Position numbers and translations under genes: made by a program
Notes under the pieces: model-generated
Database searches by the model: none
What the model was told of the DNA's origin: nothing
Seen by the model: the letters and a program-made list of their open reading frames with translations, nothing else
Part shown: positions 53,826 to 62,782 of the stretch, one piece after another
Layout of the letters: each line of letters starts with the position of its first letter
Position numbering within the stretch: the stretch's first letter is position 1
DNA from: Faeciplasma sp048393055
Lineage (GTDB): Bacteria; Bacillota; Clostridia; Oscillospirales; Ruminococcaceae
Assembly: GCA_048393055.1 (NCBI GenBank)
Contig: DBFJJS010000005.1
Span: 26,206-90,205, forward strand
DNA: 64,000 nucleotides
Reading direction: 5' to 3'

Positions 53826-55910
53826 CTAAACCGCAAACAGCATTTTGCCGTATGTAGGATATGGCCAGTACTTTTCTCCTACCAGGGATTCGATCTCGTC
53901 CGCAACGGAGCGAAGCCTTGCCATTGCGGGAATAATAGTGTCCTTGCAGTAATCGGCAAGCTCCTGGTTTTCAGTTTCCGGAGCGGAGTCAACAAGCTCC
54001 TCAAGCGACAGCATCTTCTTATACATATTTGTAGACAAAGATGTGAGCATTTTTATCATATCTACCTCAAAGCCGCACTCCACGTCCGCTATGCTCCTTG
54101 TACAGGACACAGCCTCAGCCATTTTTCTTACATATGTAGATACAGCCGGAAGGATGTCCTTTTTAGCCATTTCAATCATGGTAAGAGCTTCGATTCTAAT
54201 TATCTTGCAGTAATTTTCAATATTAATTACATACCTTGACTCCAACTCAGCCCTTGAGAACACTCCCTGCCTTTCAAACAGCTCAACATTCTTCTCGTCG
54301 CAGTAGTGAGACAAGGCGTCCGGAGTGGTGGGCAGATTGTGAAGTCCACGCTTTTTCGCCTCTTCCACCCATTCCCTGCTGTAGCCGTCGCCATTGAAAA
54401 TTATGTCTTTGTTTTCAATTATGGTGCGCTTTATAAGCGCATGGAGCGCGCCGTCCAGATCCTTTGCGTCGCAAAGCTCATCGTAGAACCTGTCGAGCTC
54501 ATCCGCAACTACAGTGTTGAGTATCGTTGTCGGAACAGCTATTGACTGGCTTGAGCCCGGGCTGCGGAATTCAAACTTGTTTCCTGTAAACGCAAAAGGA
54601 CTTGTCCTGTTGCGGTCGGTCGTATCCTTGAGAAAGTGCGGCAAAACGTCGACTCCTATCTGCATGTCTGTGCGCTTGCTGCCAAAATACCTCCTGCCCT
54701 CACAAATGGCATCCAGTATTTCGGTAAGCTCGTCGCCCAAAAACATCGATATAATAGCTGGAGGCGCTTCGTTAGCGCCAAGGCGGTGGTCGTTTCCGGC
54801 AGAAGCCACTGATATCCTAAGGAGATCCTGGTACTCGTTCACGCCCTTGATCATAGCAGCTAAGAACAAAAGGAACTGCAAATTCTCAGCCGGCGTGCTG
54901 CCCGGCTCAAAGAGGTTCGCGCCCTCTGCGGTGCTCAGCGACCAATTGTCGTGCTTTCCGGAGCCGTTTATTCCCTCGAAGGGCTTTTCATGCAGCAGGC
55001 ATTTAAAGCCATGACGGTGGGCGACCTTTCTTAAAAGCTCCATTGTGAGCTGGTTATGGTCAGAGGCAATGTTGGCTGTAGTAAATATAGGCGCAAGTTC
55101 GTGCTGAGAAGGTGCGACCTCGTTGTGCTCGGTCTTTGCCATAACTCCCACACGCCAAAGCTCAACGTCCAAATCCCTCATAAAGTCCTGTATCCTGGTT
55201 CTGAGCATTCCATAGTAATGGTCCTCAAGCTCCTGACCCTTGGGCGGCTTTGCTCCGAACAGCGTACGTCCGGTAAATATAAGATCCTTTCGCCTTGCGT
55301 ACATCTCCCTGTCAATAAGGAAATACTCCTGCTCCGGTCCGCAAGTTGCGATTACTCTTCTGGTCTCGTTGCCTAAAAGCTTAAGTATTCTTACTGCGGA
55401 GCGGCTGACAGCCTCCATAGACCTTAAAAGAGGAGTTTTAGTGTCAAGCGCCTCTCCGCTGTAGGAGCAGAACGCGGTCGGAATATAAAGTGTTTCGTTT
55501 TTTATGAATGCGTAGGAGGTCGGGTCCCACGCCGTGTAGCCTCTTGCCTCAAACGTAGCCCTAAGTCCTCCCGACGGGAAGGACGAGGCGTCGGACTCGC
55601 CCTTTATGAGCTCCTTGCCGTTAAATTCAAGTATCGGCTGCCCGCCGTTTACGCCGGCAAGAAAGCTGTCGTGCTTTTCAGCAGTCACTCCTGTGAGTGG
55701 CTGGAACCAGTGCGTAAAGTGCGTCGCGCCGTGCTCTATTGCCCAATCCTTCATTGCTGACGCTATCTGATTGGCAATGTTAAGGTCGAGCGGTTTGCCG
55801 GAATCAATGGTTTTGTGAAGCTCCTCGTATACGTCCGGGGCGAGCATCTTTTTCATGACATAGTCGTTAAATACCTCGTTGCCGAAAAACTCTGTAATAT
55901 TATTAGGCAT
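53826..55910 (-). CDS. glnA: Glutamine synthetase type III
   Basis: It makes glutamine from glutamate, ammonia and ATP. At 694 residues it is the large type III (GlnN) enzyme found in many Clostridia and Bacteroidetes. Landmarks are HFTHWFQPLTG, AFIKNETLYIPTAFCSYSGEALD, TCGPEQEYFLID and ASDHNQLTMELLRKVAHRHG. The GKHDNWSLST motif and the RNRTSPFAFTGNKFEFRSPGSSQS segment also fit. I use ATG 55910 (MPNNITEFFGNEVFND), with GGAGGAACT just upstream. It stands alone with its own promoter. Confidence 0.96.
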   Translation of the reverse strand: MPNNITEFFGNEVFNDYVMKKMLAPDVYEELHKTIDSGKPLDLNIANQIASAMKDWAIEHGATHFTHWFQPLTGVTAEKHDSFLAGVNGGQPILEFNGKELIKGESDASSFPSGGLRATFEARGYTAWDPTSYAFIKNETLYIPTAFCSYSGEALDTKTPLLRSMEAVSRSAVRILKLLGNETRRVIATCGPEQEYFLIDREMYARRKDLIFTGRTLFGAKPPKGQELEDHYYGMLRTRIQDFMRDLDVELWRVGVMAKTEHNEVAPSQHELAPIFTTANIASDHNQLTMELLRKVAHRHGFKCLLHEKPFEGINGSGKHDNWSLSTAEGANLFEPGSTPAENLQFLLFLAAMIKGVNEYQDLLRISVASAGNDHRLGANEAPPAIISMFLGDELTEILDAICEGRRYFGSKRTDMQIGVDVLPHFLKDTTDRNRTSPFAFTGNKFEFRSPGSSQSIAVPTTILNTVVADELDRFYDELCDAKDLDGALHALIKRTIIENKDIIFNGDGYSREWVEEAKKRGLHNLPTTPDALSHYCDEKNVELFERQGVFSRAELESRYVINIENYCKIIRIEALTMIEMAKKDILPAVSTYVRKMAEAVSCTRSIADVECGFEVDMIKMLTSLSTNMYKKMLSLEELVDSAPETENQELADYCKDTIIPAMARLRSVADEIESLVGEKYWPYPTYGKMLFAV

Positions 55911-55942
55911 AGTTCCTCCAGAATATAAAATCATCGTCTTGT

Positions 55943-55971
55943 ATTATATACCCTTTTGAACGATTTGTCAT
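55943..55971 (-). promoter_or_regulatory. glnA promoter
   Basis: On the minus strand ATGACA (55971-55966), a 17-base spacer and perfect TATAAT (55948-55943). Confidence 0.75.
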
Positions 55972-56025
55972 TACCGGCGGCTTAAAATTGCCGCACTGCT
56001 GAATTTTACGTCCAAAACACAGCAA

Positions 56026-57531
56026 TTATTTTGCGTATTCAACAAGCTTTTTTGAATCCAGCCTGTCAAACTGCGATATAAATTCCGAAAGCTCGCCCGC
56101 TATAACCTTTACTCCGCCCTCTTCATCCGACTCAATGTTGAGCGGCATAAGCGGCTCGTGAAGCGAAAGTCTGAGCAAAAACCATCCGTTTCCATGCTCC
56201 TTATCAAGGTTTACGCGCACTCCCTCGTAATTGCTGGGTGCCAGGCTCCAGCCCTCCTTATCGGACGCATAAGCCTTGAGCTTTTCAATTATATCGTTGC
56301 CGTACGTCTTGAAATCGTCAAGCATAAGGTTCATCCTGAATTCCATGCTCTCCTTCGGCTCTTCAAGAGTCTCAATCAGCGAGTGAAGCGTATAACCGTT
56401 TTTATTAGCCCTTGACAACTCTATAATAAGCCTTGTCACTATGTAAGCGCCGTCGTCGAGAAAATAGTTGTCCTTAAAAGCCCCGTGTCCCGAGGTCTCT
56501 ATGGCAAGCTGACAGTCTATTCCCTCGCGGTTGAGCCTTATTGCCTCGTTGATGACGTTGCGGTATCCCCTCTTAAATCTGTGATGCACTCCACCCTTTG
56601 ACTTTATAAACTTCGCAAGCCCCGAGGATGTGACGGAATCGGTCACAATTGTCGTCCCGGGATGATCGCGCAAAAGCATTGCCGAAAGCATTGCGATAAG
56701 CCTGTTCCTGTTCAGCTCACTGCCATCGCTCAAAACAGCGCCGGCTCTGTCTACATCGGTGTCAAATATTATTCCGAGATCTGCTCCCGACTCATTTACA
56801 GCCTCAATTATGCTCGCCATGGCTTCCTCGTTCTCTGGGTTGGGGATGTGGTTTGGAAAGCTTCCGTCAGGCTCTAAGTACCTCGAGCCTCTTACATCCG
56901 CGCCGAGCGGCTCTAAAACGCCTGTAACATAAAATCCGCCTGCGCCGTTGCCCGCGTCGACTACTATTTTAAGACCTTCAAGGGGTCTGTCGCCGCCGCA
57001 TGCCGACCTTATCATGTCCGCAAGTCTTTTTGAATAAACGCTCATGAACTCGCCTTTGACAACCTGTCCGGGCTCAAGACCGGTGTGCCTGCCGCTCTCG
57101 GCAAGGGCGATAATATCATTGATGTCCGATGCCTCCACACCGCCGTCAGGAGTAAAGAATTTATAGCCGTTGCGGTTATATGGAAGATGGCTCGCCGTTA
57201 CCATGACTGCACCGTCGAACATATATCCCTCGGTCTTGGTAGTCATAAACATTGCGGGAGTACTGGTAAGACCCATGTCCGTAACGCTTATGCCCTCCTT
57301 GGACATTTCATCGGCAATCCATCCGAGCAGTTTCTCGCCGGACAGCCTTGAATCCCTGCCCACTGCCACGCGAAGCTTTTGCTTTCCCTCCTTTTGGGAG
57401 AGCCACAGTGCAAATCCCCTGCCTATATCCCTGCAGGCCTCTTCAGTTAGATTTATCTCCTGACCGGGTACGCCATCTATGGCAATACCCCTTATATCGC
57501 TTTCATTTCTAAGCTTGGAATAATCCTTCAT
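56026..57531 (-). CDS. Phosphoglucomutase/phosphomannomutase family enzyme
   Basis: An alpha-D-phosphohexomutase of 501 residues. The phosphoserine loop is VTASHLPYNRNGYKFF, the metal loop FDTDVDRAG, the sugar-specificity loop AIETSGHGAF and the phosphate loop near the C-terminus SNYEGVRVN. Whether it prefers glucose or mannose phosphate cannot be said; the ETSGH form occurs in both. I use ATG 57531 (MKDYSKLRNE), with AAAGGG eight bases upstream. It follows the cytoplasmic GH95 gene by 30 bases, so sugar phosphates from that enzyme's products may feed it. Confidence 0.9.
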   Translation of the reverse strand: MKDYSKLRNESDIRGIAIDGVPGQEINLTEEACRDIGRGFALWLSQKEGKQKLRVAVGRDSRLSGEKLLGWIADEMSKEGISVTDMGLTSTPAMFMTTKTEGYMFDGAVMVTASHLPYNRNGYKFFTPDGGVEASDINDIIALAESGRHTGLEPGQVVKGEFMSVYSKRLADMIRSACGGDRPLEGLKIVVDAGNGAGGFYVTGVLEPLGADVRGSRYLEPDGSFPNHIPNPENEEAMASIIEAVNESGADLGIIFDTDVDRAGAVLSDGSELNRNRLIAMLSAMLLRDHPGTTIVTDSVTSSGLAKFIKSKGGVHHRFKRGYRNVINEAIRLNREGIDCQLAIETSGHGAFKDNYFLDDGAYIVTRLIIELSRANKNGYTLHSLIETLEEPKESMEFRMNLMLDDFKTYGNDIIEKLKAYASDKEGWSLAPSNYEGVRVNLDKEHGNGWFLLRLSLHEPLMPLNIESDEEGGVKVIAGELSEFISQFDRLDSKKLVEYAK

Positions 57532-57561
57532 ATACATCACCCTTTATTTAAAATTGCCCTG

Positions 57562-59835
57562 TTACCCGGCAAGCCTTACCTCGCCGTTTTCATATATGAC
57601 GCTGTACGGAGCATCACTTTCAAATCTCGCTGGCTTATCTATGCCGCAGGTAGCGGCAAGATTTATAACTCCGCCCCGATTGGCCGTAAGCCTCGCGTAT
57701 GTGACCTTGCCGTCCCGCCACTCAAAATCTACGCTTATATCGCCCATCGCCTTAAGCCCCTTTACGCTTCCGCTTTTCCACGCTTTTGGTATTGCGGGAA
57801 GAAGCGCTATCGTCCCGTTCTGGCTCTGAAGGAGCATTTGGGCGATTCCGGACGTTCCGCCGTAATTGCCGTCTACCTGGAACGGAGGATGCCTGTCTAA
57901 GAAGTTGGGGTATGTAGACTGGTTAAGAAGCGCAATTACGTTTTCCCACGCCTTTTCGCCGTCCCTCAGGCGCGCCCACATATTTATAATCCATGCGCGG
58001 CTCCAGCCTGTGTGACCTCCGCCGGACGCGAGCCTTCGCTCAAGAGTCACCCTTGCAGCCTTCATAAGCTCGGGAGTCTTTTCGTATGTGAGCTGGGAGG
58101 ACGGGAACAGACCGTAAAGGTGCGAAATGTGCCTGTGTCCCGGCTCGGCCTCCTCGTAGTCCTCAAACCATTCCATGACCTGCCCGTACTTGCCTATTGA
58201 CGGAGACGGGATCTTTAAAAGCATGCACTCAAGCTTATCGCTTAATTCATCGCTCCTGCCAAGGACCTTTAAGCCCTCTATATAGCTTGTAAACAAATCT
58301 CTTACTATCATGCTGTCCATGGTAGGACCTACGCATATCTGCCCGCGCTCTCCCGAGGAATGTATATATGTGTTCTCGGGAGATATCGAAGGTCCTGTCA
58401 GCAAAAGACCGTTGTGCTCAAACATATATTCCGTGAAAAATACGCACGCCTCCCTGATTAAACCGATATATTCGCTCAGAAAGTCTTTATCAAGTGTGTA
58501 CAGGTAGTGCGTCCAAATGTGGATACAGAGCCACGCCGCGCCCATCGGCCATATTGTAGACGACATCCATCTGTCCTGAGGCGCGCAGTCTCCGAACAGG
58601 TCGGTATTATGGTGAGCAACAAAGCCGTCCAAGCCGTACATATCCTTAGCGACCTTTTTGCCGTATGGCAGCATGACCTTAAGATGCTCAAAAAGCGGCA
58701 TATGGCAATCGGAAAGATTACATATTTCAGACGGCCAGTAGTTCATTTCGGTATTTATGTTTATCGTATACTTGCTGCCCCACGCGGGATAAGGGTCTTT
58801 GTTCCAGATCCCCTGAAGATTTGAGGGTTTTGTTCCCGGGCGCGACGCAGATATAAGAAGATATCTTCCAAAGTCAAAATAAAGCTCCGCAAGCTTATTG
58901 TCCTGCACGTCCGCGCACCTTGACGCCCTTTGATGAGTAGGCAGCTCATCATAGCTCTCGCCATCGATACAAAGCGACATCCTGTCAAAATAGCTCTTAT
59001 ACTCCGCGATATGCCTTGCTTTTACAGCATCGTAGCCAATGGCACAGACATTTTCCAGAACGTCTTCGCACCATGCGCCGATATCATCGCCGTAATAGTC
59101 CGAACGTATCGTTATGTAAAGCGTGAACGAATCGGCGTCAAAAATCTCAAGCCCCTGCTCAGAGAATATCACTACTCCGCCGTCGTTTTCACAGCATGCA
59201 CTGACGCAGTAGGCGCAGCCTTCCTCAGGCTCTTTTGCATATATCGAAAGACCGTTTTCGGTAAGCTCGTATTTATATGTCCTTTCGCTGCGGCGGGAAA
59301 AATCTATCTTGCAGGAGGTCTTTCCGCCGTCGCTCGACGACTGGTGCACGGCTATCACCCTGTCCGGCGCGCTAACGAAAAACTCGCGGCTGTAGCTGTG
59401 TCCGTCAGATATGTACCGAACCTCGCAGACTGCCGTTTCAAGGTCCAAAGAACGCTTATATCCGCAGTAGCCGTCATGCTTAAAATCAAACCACACGTTC
59501 TCGGCGGTATCGTAGTGACGCTCATTTTCCGGCTCTGGGAACATATCGCTTTCAACAAGCCTGGACGCCTCGGCGATTTTGCCCTCCAGCAAAAGCTCCC
59601 TTACCCTCTTATATGAGCCGGCAGACTTCGGATTAACACGGTTTCTGCCGCCGTTTCCGTACCAGATAGTTTCCTCGTTAAGCTGCAATGTGTCATGAAC
59701 GGGATCGCCGTAAACCATAGCCCCGATAGAGCCGTTGCCTATCGGATAAGCATGGTTCCATCCGTCTGCGTACCATTCCCTTCCCTTTTCTTCCCCTGTA
59801 TAAGCAGGATAATCGATCCAAATTCTCTTAGACAT
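57562..59835 (-). CDS. Cytoplasmic GH95 glycosidase, candidate alpha-L-galactosidase
   Basis: A 757-residue GH95 without signal peptide or membrane anchor, hence cytoplasmic. The N-terminal domain has YPIGNGSIGAMVYGD. The active site has Thr357-Ile-Asn359-Ile-Asn361 followed by TEMNYWP, Glu487 in SISPENTYIH and Asp655 in PPFQVDGNYGG. The Thr replaces the His seen at this point in the secreted GH95 at 27244. From memory, Thr there marks an alpha-L-galactosidase, because it suits the C6 hydroxyl. It is in a unit with the phosphohexomutase gene. AAGGAG precedes the ATG. Confidence 0.88.
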   Translation of the reverse strand: MSKRIWIDYPAYTGEEKGREWYADGWNHAYPIGNGSIGAMVYGDPVHDTLQLNEETIWYGNGGRNRVNPKSAGSYKRVRELLLEGKIAEASRLVESDMFPEPENERHYDTAENVWFDFKHDGYCGYKRSLDLETAVCEVRYISDGHSYSREFFVSAPDRVIAVHQSSSDGGKTSCKIDFSRRSERTYKYELTENGLSIYAKEPEEGCAYCVSACCENDGGVVIFSEQGLEIFDADSFTLYITIRSDYYGDDIGAWCEDVLENVCAIGYDAVKARHIAEYKSYFDRMSLCIDGESYDELPTHQRASRCADVQDNKLAELYFDFGRYLLISASRPGTKPSNLQGIWNKDPYPAWGSKYTININTEMNYWPSEICNLSDCHMPLFEHLKVMLPYGKKVAKDMYGLDGFVAHHNTDLFGDCAPQDRWMSSTIWPMGAAWLCIHIWTHYLYTLDKDFLSEYIGLIREACVFFTEYMFEHNGLLLTGPSISPENTYIHSSGERGQICVGPTMDSMIVRDLFTSYIEGLKVLGRSDELSDKLECMLLKIPSPSIGKYGQVMEWFEDYEEAEPGHRHISHLYGLFPSSQLTYEKTPELMKAARVTLERRLASGGGHTGWSRAWIINMWARLRDGEKAWENVIALLNQSTYPNFLDRHPPFQVDGNYGGTSGIAQMLLQSQNGTIALLPAIPKAWKSGSVKGLKAMGDISVDFEWRDGKVTYARLTANRGGVINLAATCGIDKPARFESDAPYSVIYENGEVRLAG

Positions 59836-59982
59836 ACTTTACTCCTTACTTTAACGTGCGTATTCAGTACATGCATACTATCGGTAATATTATAGCCTAT
59901 ATCAAATCGTGTTTCAATAGAAAAGTAAAGATCTGAATAAATTTTGCGCTGCAAAAATGGCAATATTCCGGCTTAGGCTTTG

Positions 59983-60011
59983 TTGACAGCGGTTATTCAA
60001 TATGATATACT
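59983..60011 (+). promoter_or_regulatory. Promoter of the membrane protein gene
   Basis: Perfect TTGACA (59983-59988), a 17-base spacer and TATACT (60006-60011) preceded by TGA. Confidence 0.75.
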
Positions 60012-60045
60012 TTAACTAAATTAAATAAACAGGAGGCGCGCACCT

Positions 60046-60819
60046 ATGTGGAAAAAATATATTACACGCTCTGTATTTGTATGGGCAGCGGCAATATTGC
60101 TCCTTGTGGCATTTGCACTTATGCTTGTCAGCGTGCTGCTTTTGTTCAGGGATGGCGGCCTTCTGGAAATAAAAAGTGCGATAACCGCGTCGGGAATAAC
60201 GGGAGCGGAAACGATAACTTCCTATACAGCCATGCACATCGTCGCGAGAATTTTAGCTTTTGTATACAGTGCTGTAATAGCGGCAGGCATTATAATAACC
60301 GTTTTCCGCAGCAGCACTTCAGCGGCTGGAATAAATTTAATAGTGGGCTTTTGCCGCGTTATACATGCGGTCTCTATGGGGCTGACGTTCGCACTTCCGG
60401 CGCTGTTTGCAATAAAGCTTATCATATTCATAGTGAACATATACAGCGCAAGATATTTTAACTATTCGGTTTATCTGTTCTTTGCAACCGTTTTCGGTGA
60501 GCTTGTTCTGGCGGCGCTTGTTATCTGCGTGCTTATATGGGTAAAGAAAATGTCGTCAAGCCTGATCGACGACCTGCTTTCGATACAGTATTCCCTTGTT
60601 TTCGATAAACCGTCGCCGTACGGCACTTCAACCTTTTCGTATATATCAATTATCTGCACCGGAGTTATATCCGCAATAGGCGCGGCGTCAATGAGCTACG
60701 ACGTTTACGCCGCCTCTGCGTTTGCGCTCATCTGTGCGGCAAATCTCATCATGGGCGTTTTTCTAAAGCTGTATAAAAGCAAAACTGAATTGGCCGTATA
60801 CGACGGCAAATCCGCATAA
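60046..60819 (+). CDS. Membrane protein of unknown function
   Basis: I do not recognise this 257-residue protein. It has about six hydrophobic helices (roughly residues 10-35, 65-90, 110-145, 152-175, 200-220, 225-245). A loop region reads SLIDDLLSIQYSLVFDKPSPYG. No conserved catalytic motif is visible. AGGAGG precedes the ATG. It stands alone with a strong promoter and its own terminator. Confidence 0.75.
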   Translation: MWKKYITRSVFVWAAAILLLVAFALMLVSVLLLFRDGGLLEIKSAITASGITGAETITSYTAMHIVARILAFVYSAVIAAGIIITVFRSSTSAAGINLIVGFCRVIHAVSMGLTFALPALFAIKLIIFIVNIYSARYFNYSVYLFFATVFGELVLAALVICVLIWVKKMSSSLIDDLLSIQYSLVFDKPSPYGTSTFSYISIICTGVISAIGAASMSYDVYAASAFALICAANLIMGVFLKLYKSKTELAVYDGKSA

Positions 60820-60839
60820 AAAATCAAGGCGCTTGACAA

Positions 60840-60888
60840 CAGCCGGCTTCAATCAGCTAAAAAGCTGCAGAAGCCGGCTGCATTATTT
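60840..60888. terminator. Bidirectional terminator between the membrane protein and the aldo/keto reductase
   Basis: An 11-base stem CAGCCGGCTTC with its complement; the loop holds a second hairpin CAGCT-AAAA-AGCTG. TTATTTTA follows on the plus strand. Confidence 0.85.
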
Positions 60889-60894
60889 TATTTA

Positions 60895-61995
60895 TCATTC
60901 AAGCTCGAGAATGCATTCCGTTAGAAGCCTTGGAATATCAAGATTCTGGGGGCAGTGCTCCTTGCACTGCTCGCAGCCTATGCAACTGCTGGCTTTGCCT
61001 GTTTTTTTGGTGAGCTCGGCGTATTTTGCCCTGAACTCGCCAAGCTTCTTCATATCGCGCTTATACTCATTGTAAAGCGCAAACACATCCGGAATGGAAA
61101 TATTCATCGGGCAGCCGTCCGTGCAGTAGCGGCAGCCTGTACACGGAATGGCAAACTTTAAATTCTCGGATACCTTTGCTATTACCTTGTAATCTTCGTC
61201 GGTAAGCGGCTGGAAACTTTCCATATAGCCTGTGTTGTCCAAAACCTGCTCCATGGTGCTCATGCCGCTTAAAACGGTCATGACATTGTCAAGCGAGGCG
61301 CAGTACCTTATCGCCCAAGACGCGTAGGACGGTCCAGGATTATATTCATCAAAAATCTTAGCTGCTGATTTTGGCAGGTTGGCAAGCGCGCCGCCCTTTA
61401 CGGGCTCCATTACTATTACAGGCTTATTAAACCTCGTCGCGACATCGTAGCAGCGGCGTCCCCTTACCCAGTTGTCCTCCCAATCGAGATAATTTATCTG
61501 AAGCTGAACGTACTCCGCCTCGGGGTGCTCGGTGAGTATCTGATCGAGAAGCTCCGGACTGTCGTGGAACGAAAAACCTATATGCTTTACCTTTCCAGAA
61601 GCCTTAAGCTCGCTTATATAGCCGAACGCATCTACCTTTTGAGCATGCTCATACGTATCCTTTCCAAGCGCATGAAGCCAGTAATAATCTATGTACTCGA
61701 CCCCGAGCCGTTCCATCGACTCGTTAAATATCTTCTCCATGCCGGTTCTGTCGGGTTTTGAAAACAGCGGAAGCTTTGTGGTGATGGTATAGGCGTCCCT
61801 GGGGCATCTTTTAACTACCGCCTCTCTGAACGCGACCTCGCTCTTTCCGCCGTGATAAACGTATGCAGTATCAAAATAGGTGAATCCGCGCTCTAAAAAA
61901 ACGTCAACCATCTTTTTTACTTCTTCAATGTCTATTTTTGAATGATCGCCGTCAATAATCGGGAGTCTCATCAACCCGAAGCCAAGCTTTTTCAT
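60895..61995 (-). CDS. Aldo/keto reductase with C-terminal ferredoxin domain
   Basis: An aldo/keto reductase barrel (about residues 1-270; GFGLMRLP, the active Tyr in FDTAYVYHGG, Lys in ITTKLPLF, His in DYYWLHAL). It is fused to a region with two 4Fe-4S cysteine motifs, CTGCRYCTDGCPMNI and CIGCEQCKEHCPQNL. The fusion, common in anaerobes, can pass electrons from ferredoxin to a carbonyl. The substrate is unknown. I use the second ATG (61995), since GAAAGGA is 8 bases before it and only 2 bases before the first. It is a single gene. Confidence 0.9.
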   Translation of the reverse strand: MKKLGFGLMRLPIIDGDHSKIDIEEVKKMVDVFLERGFTYFDTAYVYHGGKSEVAFREAVVKRCPRDAYTITTKLPLFSKPDRTGMEKIFNESMERLGVEYIDYYWLHALGKDTYEHAQKVDAFGYISELKASGKVKHIGFSFHDSPELLDQILTEHPEAEYVQLQINYLDWEDNWVRGRRCYDVATRFNKPVIVMEPVKGGALANLPKSAAKIFDEYNPGPSYASWAIRYCASLDNVMTVLSGMSTMEQVLDNTGYMESFQPLTDEDYKVIAKVSENLKFAIPCTGCRYCTDGCPMNISIPDVFALYNEYKRDMKKLGEFRAKYAELTKKTGKASSCIGCEQCKEHCPQNLDIPRLLTECILELE

Positions 61996-62150
61996 ATTCA
62001 TATTCCTTTCATGTGTTCGTTAAAAAATAATGCCGTACCGTCCAAGACCCGACGCTATTTTGTTGATAGCGTCAGAAAAATTATTTATATGTTAATTATA
62101 CTATAAGCGTTTTATGTTGTCAAGAAATGCTTACCGATGCATGACGCCTA

Positions 62151-62645
62151 TTAAAGGCGCTTTTCGCGTTTTATGCCGGTATAATTTCCATCTGTCACTA
62201 CGCCGACAGCATAATATCCTCTTTGCTCATAGTAGTCATTAAGCTTATCATTAGACGCGGCGCAGTCTAACCTGAGCACCTGCGCGCCGTATTGTTTTGC
62301 GTATGACTCGCACTCGGCAAGAAATATGCCGCCGGAGCCCGGAGAAACCAATGAAGAGACAAAGTTGTGAAGATACACGGCTTTGACGCCGTCGTCAGAC
62401 CAGCGGCTGTCGCTTTCGGAAAGCACTCCGGCGCTGATTACAAGACCTGAAGTTTTATCCCTAAGCACAAAAAGCCTGCCGTTTGATATGGCATTAAGAT
62501 AGTAAGACTGCGGATAAACCATCCAATAGTCCTCCTTATTCCACTGTTCAACGCCTATTTCATCCATCCATGAAATGCGCTCGTTTACAAGTGCAAAAAC
62601 AGCTTTCGCATCTTCACTTTTTGCCTTCTCAAATACAAATTTCAT
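62151..62645 (-). CDS. GNAT-family N-acetyltransferase
   Basis: A 164-residue acyl-CoA transferase. The fold is seen in KAKSEDAKAVFALVNERISWMDEIG, a central LHNFVSSLVSPGSGGIFLAECESYAKQYG with the acetyl-CoA loop, and LDCAASNDKLNDYYEQRGYYAVG, the usual last strand-helix. The acceptor (small molecule or protein) is unknown. The start has GGAGGAG upstream. It stands alone between the aldo/keto reductase and a surface protein. Confidence 0.88.
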   Translation of the reverse strand: MKFVFEKAKSEDAKAVFALVNERISWMDEIGVEQWNKEDYWMVYPQSYYLNAISNGRLFVLRDKTSGLVISAGVLSESDSRWSDDGVKAVYLHNFVSSLVSPGSGGIFLAECESYAKQYGAQVLRLDCAASNDKLNDYYEQRGYYAVGVVTDGNYTGIKREKRL

Positions 62646-62724
62646 TTTCTCCTCCTGATTTTTTAAATATTATACACCTGCATTTCCCTCTTGTCTACTG
62701 CGCCTCATATTTTTCATAATTAAA

Positions 62725-62752
62725 AACCACGCAAGGCTAAGCTTGCGTGGTT
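62725..62752 (-). terminator. Terminator after the repeat surface protein
   Basis: An 11-base perfect stem AACCACGCAAG with its complement, six-base loop, followed on the minus strand by TTTTTAATTA. Confidence 0.9.
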
Positions 62753-62782
62753 AGGCTTTACATAGTCATTTGACAGAGCATG

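Noticed and set aside
53823..54239. Long open frames antisense to glnA and to other large genes
   Set aside because: They are reverse-strand shadows of strongly coding sequence, with no ribosome binding sites and no recognisable protein features.
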